64,000 bases of DNA, from the NCBI GenBank assembly GCA_961205875.1, contig OY540815.1:15809638-15873637 (forward strand). The letters are read 5' to 3'. Numbering within the stretch: position 1 is the first letter of the stretch; every line of letters starts with the position of its first letter. Below are positions 57,956-64,000 of this stretch, one piece after another. The notes under the pieces are model-generated. The model worked only from the letters and a program-made list of their open reading frames with translations, did not search any database and had not been told where the DNA came from. The translations under genes and the position numbers were made by a program. The stretch comes from Sialis fuliginosa (Eukaryota; Arthropoda; Insecta; Megaloptera; Sialidae).

Positions 57956-58489
57956 CAGTAAAAGCTCTTTATTCGCGGGGTATATGTTCCATAAATATGC
58001 CGCGAATACAGAAACCGTGAATACGGAATGGTAATTTATATGAGATTATAGGGGATACGTTCCTAGGTGACAAAATAAATAAACAAATACAATATAAAAA
58101 TATCAATTTAATTGAAGTTTTTGACCATATTGATTAATTATTATCTTCAGGCTTAGGCAATGGTTTAAAGAATTTTGTAATTTTTTCTTGCTTGGCAGTT
58201 TTTAAAAGCTCCTTCAATTCAGACTGATATTCAGCAGTGGCATTAGCAATTTGCCTCTTAAAAATAAGAGTTCGTTCCATAGACGGATCAATTTTCATAA
58301 AGAAATCACAAAGCTCATTTGCCAATCTTAAACCTTCATTAAGATTTTTCAAATTAAATGTCACGTTTCCTGATTAGATCCGCGAATAAAGAAATCTTTA
58401 GCCGCGAATATAGGAATTGGGTCGCATTTTTTTAATCCGCGAATAGTGAAAACGCGAATGAAGGAAGCGCGAATAAGGAGCTTTTACTT
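57956..58489 (-). mobile_element. pogo/Tigger-type transposon, deletion derivative (534 bp)
   Basis: Left end CAGTAAAAGCTCTTTATTCG after TA (57954-57955); right end CGAATAAGGAGCTTTTACTT, where the last base and the TA have mutated. The ends carry repeated CGCGAATA words (several within 110 bp on each side), as expected of subterminal transposase sites. Between them lies the last part of a Tigger-like transposase (next entry). A full-length element of this type is over 2 kb, so most of the coding region has been lost. Element orientation follows the transposase, minus. Confidence 0.88.
58134..58376 (-). pseudogene. C-terminal remnant of Tigger/pogo transposase
   Basis: Frame open for about 80 codons on minus, entered after a stop at 58374-58376 and without a starting ATG. 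The residues NLNEGLRLANELCDFFM, then IDPSMERTLIFKRQI, and a tail KQEKITKFFKPLPKPEDNN fit the C-terminus of Tigger-type (DDE, pogo family) transposases. The tail contains Q-x-x-I-x-x-F-F, the PCNA-binding (PIP) box; pogo transposase is known to bind PCNA through such a motif. The DNA-binding and DDE domains are absent, so it cannot act as a transposase. Confidence 0.85.
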
Positions 58490-58524
58490 TTTAATGTAAT
58501 GTTTAGGATTTAAAAAAAATATTA

Positions 58525-58815
58525 CCTATAATATAAAAAAAACAAATTAGAACAAAAAGTACAAATAATTTTTGTTTTGTTTAAAACACAATAAATAATT
58601 GACGATCAAAAAACAACGGCCGGGTCAAGAAGTCTGAATGCCAGCCGAGCGCACGTGAATCTTCCCCTCTACCCGTTCCGACGAGGCAATTCTTTAGTTT
58701 GCGCATTATTAATAATATCTTACCGTATATAACTTATTTAAAGTTATTTCCTAAACTATACGATCAAATCGGATGCTGTAAAGGGCAAATTATATCTATA
58801 TTAAGTACTTATGAC
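58525..58815 (+). repeat. Repeat E, copy 2
   Basis: See 55195-55505 for shared blocks. GC-rich middle here is GCCAGCCGAGCGCACGTGAA..., unlike copy 1. Lies directly after the Tigger derivative. Confidence 0.8.
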
Positions 58816-59698
58816 GATGAAATCATTTAATTCGATAAGGATTAATGTTTTGCAGGTCATAAGTCCACACGTAAATATAACCCAAATTTTCGTTGTAATA
58901 TAAAAACAGTCATTGCGGTTTAAATATAAATTACTATAATATTATGTTATAATAGCTATCAATACTATTTATACGAGATAATATAAGTATGCATATGTAG
59001 ATTATAAATTATAATATGGCGTATAAAATTAATTTAATTAGTAATGGAAACTTGCACTGATTTTAGTATTAATGCAATCACAAATTTCATACTGTTGAAT
59101 ATTTAATAAATATAAACTCATTTTATTCGAGTATTATGTATGTATATTATATAAATATTATTACTGATACGGAATATGCATATCGAGTAAATATAGGTCA
59201 GAAATAAAACCGTGATTAATTAAATGAATATGTTAACTGTGATTAATTCGGTGCATAAATAATTGTTAAATGTACTAAATTTATTTAGTTTTTGTTGAAA
59301 TGAACAATAACTATACATCTACTTAATAAACAGACAAACATATAAATTATTAAGTTTGTTGACAAAATCCGATAGTTTCCATAAGATTTTCATCACCTAC
59401 CAAAAGAACTTTTCAAATGACAGCACATATTTCAATTTCTCAAGCACGTAGATAAGTTAAATTGAAAGATGAGGTTTTTTTGACTCTAGAGACACCAGAA
59501 GACCTGTTAGCTTTGTTGAATAAAGAATGGCTCAGTGCTGCCCTCTGGAGACGACAAGTAAATTAATCAAAGCTTTCATATACGACAAAATGTAAAAAGA
59601 CAAAATCTATGACTGTTTTTAAATTCATATAATAGTGTTACATATAATAACTATAAACTATATTATTATGACAATATTAACTAACGCTAGAAACATTG
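58816..59698. other. Intergenic DNA; short open stretch at 59480-59570
   Basis: Mostly AT-rich with nothing seen. On plus, about 59472-59567 is open (tail ...LETPEDLLALLNKEWLSAALW then RRQVN and stop). No convincing acceptor precedes it; the GTGCTGCCCTCTGGAGA phrase inside is of MITE-end style. Not called as a gene. Confidence 0.35.
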
Positions 59699-59773
59699 TC
59701 GTTATCGATCTTGGTTTCTGGGTATAAGCTAAGTCATTCTATCGGCCAATATTTCGTCACACATTGCAATTAA
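59699..59773. repeat. Single arm of the 48570-type palindrome
   Basis: GATCTTGGTTTCTGGGTATA, then AAGTCATTCTATCGGCCAA, then TTTCGTCACACATTGCA: a diverged half of the palindrome, with no opposing arm. Confidence 0.75.
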
Positions 59774-61195
59774 TGTAGATTTAAAATAATTAAATATCAT
59801 ACATTTTTATTTATTGTTATACTGCAAAAATAGTTAGAAGAACATAATTTTAGATAATAATATTATCTTTTATTTAACAGTTTCCTCTGTTATCAACCGT
59901 ATCTAAAATAATAATTTTATTTATATTCTGGAAATATGAATATACCTATCTAATATTAAATTAGATGAAATATTTTCTACAATATTTTTCTAGTATGCAT
60001 TGCTTCAACAATAATTTAAAAAAAAACATAACACATCAGTTTCCAGTTTTGTAATACTCTTCAAAAATATTATATAAGAACTTAAATTTCATGTTTGTGT
60101 CTTTGACAAACAAAAATAAAATAGCATAAAACAATATTAACTGTTCTAAATTAATTTAAAAAAACAACTATTTGTTTCGCCATATCTTAGACGTATTTAT
60201 AGATTTTCAGTTGTAATATTAAGGCATAGAATTCAAAGAGCTAAAATCGGTCAAAGGTACAACAGCCTCCCCTTACATATAAATTCATAAATTTAGAATT
60301 TAAAGATTATTTGATTCATTATAAAATGTTCATTAAAACAACATTCTTTTTAATTGTGGCGCTTTTAGCTTTTTCATTCCACTTTTCTTGTTAATAGAAT
60401 AAAAATAATAAAAACAAGTAAATTAAAAGTTTTAAAAGAAAGAAGCATCTTAATTCAACACAAAACATTCTTAAGAACAACAATTATTAGAAACAAACTG
60501 AAGCATAAAACAAATTACAAAGTGCAATCGACAAATCTATAAAAGTTTATCGAAGAAACTGTAAATGCTATGTATATATTTTTTTATTCAATTTATGTAG
60601 TGAGTTGAAACGATAATCGGATTTCAAGAAGCTTAAGAATGAGATGTAAATGTATAAGAAAGACAAAAGAAATACAGGATTTTCGTTGTTTATGTTTGTA
60701 ATTTTGTTAAGTGAAAGTTATTATAGTATTGTTGGAATTTGAAAATCGAATTAATTCCGGTCGTAATTTTATGATATTACAATTTTAATTTTTACTTTTT
60801 TTATACATACTAGGGCGACTTCTGAATTTCTTTAAATTCACTATCTAAATTTCCCTGAGTGGTCGAAATTTAATAATTAAATAAAATACATATTATTTTT
60901 TCATTTTTTTAAATAGCTTTCGAACGGATTTTGATGTATCAAATTGCATTTTAAAGCTGACACTATCTAGTTTTTGAATATTTCATTTAATTTTTTATCA
61001 CTTCTCTATCAGAGGTTAAATCTATCTCAGTAGTGTTTATTATTTAAATTATGACTTAACTGTCAATCCTCAAATGAAGTGATATATTTTTTACTTTCTT
61101 ATACCTATGTAGGTATACGAAATACATGGTATATTATAAGTAAGTATTGTTAAATCGATTTTTTTCGAAATCAGGATTTTGATGGAATTATCCAT
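59774..61195. other. Intergenic DNA, nothing clear
   Basis: AT-rich. 60243-60280 resembles 29496-29535 (worn repeat). A short signal-peptide-like ORF lies at 60326-60394 (listed separately). Confidence 0.45.
60326..60394 (+). CDS. 22-codon signal-peptide-like ORF (very tentative)
   Basis: ATG to TAA encodes MFIKTTFFLIVALLAFSFHF plus SC: a short basic start, a hydrophobic core and small/polar residues, as in a secretory signal. It could be a first exon that ends before the stop (a weak donor CTT|GTTAAT is present) or simply AT-rich chance sequence. No downstream exon recognised. Confidence 0.12.
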   Translation: MFIKTTFFLIVALLAFSFHFSC

Positions 61196-61420
61196 TTTGG
61201 CCTCCCTGAATCCATTCTGAATGTTTTCGCCATGATGTCTGTGTGTCTGTCTGTCGGTCTATAAGCGCTGTAACTCAAATATGACAAATCGTAGAAGGGT
61301 GATATTTTATATTTAAGATTAATTTGTGTCTGGGAAGAAAACCTCCTATTTTTGAAAATGATCTTTCAACCGGATACGGATGTTTACTGACGTCGATTTT
61401 AAAATTTTTCGAATTACTTT
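61196..61420 (+). repeat. Fragment of a GTCTGTCTGTCGG-bearing dispersed repeat
   Basis: GCCATGATGTCTGTGTGTCT then GTCTGTCGGTCTATAAGCGC and CTGTAACTCAAATATG are the style of a known class of insect interspersed repeats (a 'cgatg..tctgtctgtctg' block followed by a regular tail). Only one copy in the window, so borders are approximate. Confidence 0.45.
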
Positions 61421-63878
61421 GAGACAGTGTGAATTAGAGAAAAATTGTAGGTAATAAAAAAAAATTATAATTCAAATGGTTCATAACAGAGAAGAAATAT
61501 CTGCCATGAGAGTCATGGGACTTTCTTATACGTATTACAGAGATTGCAAAGTATGCGTGTTTACCATAGGTACCATGGGAATTTCTTATACATAATACTG
61601 ATACAATTATTTAAAAATATATATTTCTGACTAAATCATAAATGTTTTTGAAAATTTGATTTTAATAAGAAACATGTTGTATATAGCTGTTATTTATGTT
61701 TGTCTTTGAAGCTTTAAATTAGAAAAAAAATGCGTATGGAACATAACAGGTAATCAATATAAATATACCTTCAGTAAACATTTCTGCGAACTTTAACATT
61801 ATTATTTGATTGATAACATAAAAAACTTTTCTTTTTGAAGTTTTCTGCATACTTTGCAAAACAATATGTTCAGCAAAAGAAACAATATAAGAGCTGTTCT
61901 TTAATTGACATTTTCAAAACTGAATAACTAAAGGAATAAAAAGTCATTGTTTTAAATACTATAAATAAGAAGTCGTATCTTATTTTCAGAAACTAAGAAA
62001 CTATAGCGACCTTGAAACATAAAAAACTGTTGAAATTTTTGATTTTGATTTTCGGACCGATTATAATAACTTCCTGTTGGGAAGTTAATAAAGGTCGTTT
62101 CTGAAAAATCTCAGAGCTTAACTATTAACAATAATTAAACTGTAAATCATTAAAAATAATCCTTTCAATATTCTGTTTTGTAAAACATCTATTTGATTTT
62201 ATATTGTTTGTCCATTATAATGATCAATGTACAAAATTGTTATATACATTTTTAATCCATAATTGGTATTTCCGTATATGTATAATACGTTTACACAGAG
62301 AGAGAATATTTTCTCTTTTATTTATTAACCCATAAACGTGCTTTATGTTCATTTTTATTGCTGACTTTTTGTTATCTTCAAAGCGATTTGCCGAGACCCG
62401 CTCAAAAAATATCAGCACTACTTTACGGAAATTTAACAATAAAATGCTAGCACAAGATGTTACCCTTGCTATATGGTCAAGATTTTTCTTTTCATTGAAT
62501 TTTCATACTTATTTTTATGTGTAAGATTTGTATGATTTATTATTGAAAAAAAATATGTAGATCTATATCAAATTCAATTTGAATTGCAAATAAATAACTT
62601 ATTTATAACGGAACTTACAATCATTTTGGTAATTTAATGATATCGGAACAAAATAGATACGCTTTATTTTTTTGTATGCTTTCAGTTTTCATGTAATGAC
62701 TTATAAATTAAAACTTTCTGCCAACAATTTTTGACTATGAATGTAGAAGATTTTGGGGCGTTATAGCCCATCAATGCCGATACAAATTATTAGGGTTCAC
62801 TCCACCACACAGCCGGTATATTTACTCGCGCTTTATTGACTGATCCAGAAGGCCGAGGTAATTCTCTTGATAGAAAGTTTGACACGTGAAGACAAGATTA
62901 ATTTGAAGAAAGTTGTGCAACTTTGTAGGTCTCAGGGGTGAATTTAGCGTACCCAACACTTGATGTGTATCACGTATATTATAGTAACCTAAATAAATAA
63001 ACTTCTATTATGCTAAATATTTGAATCCTCTTTACTGATTATTCGAAACATATTAAATTATAAGATAGAAGGCTTATGTCATAATTTGCAGCTGTATTTG
63101 AGCTTATACTCATTATTAAAACATAACTAACATTAAATTATATTAATAACTGTTGAATTTCTTCTGGGTATAAGATTTGTCTTCTTATACCCAGTTGTAT
63201 TGAGACTAATTCCTTAAAACCTTTTCTCAGTTTTTGTAAGCTGTAATGAAACGCGGCTGGCACTAATTGTAAGAAATTAGTACATAAATATTTTTTTCAG
63301 ACCAATAATAAGATATGTAGGTACATTGTACAACTTACAGTTTTTGTCAAAAACGAAATAACTATACAATAATTACCAATATTTTAAATTTTGTTTAAAG
63401 CAATTTAAAAAAGCCTTCATATCGATAAAAGTCAATTAAAAAAACCGTTTACTTGCGTTAAACGAAATTATTATATTTAAACATTTCATCAATTCTGCTT
63501 AGATAAAATTTTCAATAACAATTTTAATCTTCTGTAAAAATTTGGTCAGAGATACATCAAAGACATATCGGTCAAATATTTATCTTTTTAAAATATCTTT
63601 TTGAACGTCATATTTTACCCACCAACGAATTTTATAGAGTACACACTTCAACAAGTTTTGATGTACGTTCAAATACCAATAAAAAGTAATAAATCAAAAT
63701 ATATACACGTATATTTGTGGTTTACAATATTGTGGCAGTCAGAAAATAAATATTGATAAATAAAAACCACAGAAAACATTTCACAAATATGTGATGAAAA
63801 AGTAAATACACATTTGTTTTAAACAATATTTATTAAAATAAAATTTAGACTACCTATATAATATCTATAAAACTTTAA
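61421..63878. other. Intergenic DNA; small hairpin at 63157
   Basis: No gene. CATGGGACTTTCTTATACGTA near 61515 and CATGGGAATTTCTTATACATA near 61575 are a short direct repeat. 62790-62880 is a less AT-rich patch with open but unassignable frames. CTGGGTATAAG / CTTATACCCAG at 63157-63187 forms an 11-bp hairpin and is a stub of the 48570-type repeat. Confidence 0.45.
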
Positions 63879-64000
63879 GGTACTGGCACCAGTTATGGCC
63901 GCTATAGGAGCAAGGTATAATGTTTTTGTCTAATTCTCATGAACTCATGTTACTAATAAAATAAGTAACACAATTTAATTACCAAAGTCCGCAAATATAG
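63879..64000 (+). mobile_element. Family B inverted-end element, copy 5 (cut by window end)
   Basis: Starts GGTACTGGCACCAGTTATGG and follows copy 2 with small deletions (lacks the GATTGACGGGCTTC segment). Continues past the window. Confidence 0.85.

Noticed and set aside
59472..59567. Open stretch ending LLNKEWLSAALWRRQVN
   Set aside because: No start, no good acceptor, and MITE-end-like text inside; too short to defend.
62790..62880. Possible tRNA (GGGTTCACTCC resembles a B box) or exon
   Set aside because: No A box or cloverleaf can be formed upstream, and no consistent reading frame.

Overview
The window looks like AT-rich intergenic and intronic DNA from an arthropod, most likely an insect. 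Reasons: an intact two-exon heterochromatin protein 1 (HP1) gene whose protein closely fits the insect form, short introns with metazoan splice sites, and a dense population of short non-autonomous DNA transposons and repeat fragments of kinds common in insect genomes. I cannot name the order or species. There are no bacterial-type operons, rRNA genes, CRISPR arrays or recognisable tRNA genes.

Layout. 1-17.2 kb is repeats: a ~725-bp dispersed repeat (family A), short tandem arrays, hAT-type MITEs with 8-bp target duplications, a 2.2-kb element with long inverted ends (11540-13769) that has lost coding capacity, and a GC-rich island near 5.3 kb. 17.27-19.25 kb holds the only complete protein gene I can defend, HP1, on the minus strand: a non-coding first exon, a 91-bp intron in the 5' leader, a 31-codon exon, a 915-bp intron, and a final exon with most of the chromodomain, a lysine/glutamate-rich hinge and the chromoshadow domain. 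19.5-45 kb is again repeats, including a GC-rich exon-like island at 23.47-23.63 kb, a 60-bp tandem and inverted array at 26.0-26.3 kb, a 699-bp hAT element at 29.6-30.3 kb and a 181-bp tandem array at 32.4 kb. 45-56 kb carries more copies of families A and B, a Tc1/mariner-like 612-bp element and a long palindrome. 56-64 kb contains a hammerhead-ribozyme-like fold, a deletion derivative of a pogo/Tigger transposon that keeps the C-terminus of its transposase, and a further partial copy of family B at the window edge.

How parts relate. HP1 is a chromatin reader of methylated H3K9 and is housekeeping in kind; it sits alone in repeat-rich DNA. All transposons seen are non-autonomous or decayed (no full transposase or reverse transcriptase), so mobilisation would have to come from elsewhere in the genome. 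I see no convincing new multi-gene system. The most unusual signals are two hammerhead-like folds (6493-6576 minus, 56058-56120 plus), the PCNA-box-bearing Tigger remnant, and isolated exon-like islands that may belong to genes extending outside the window.
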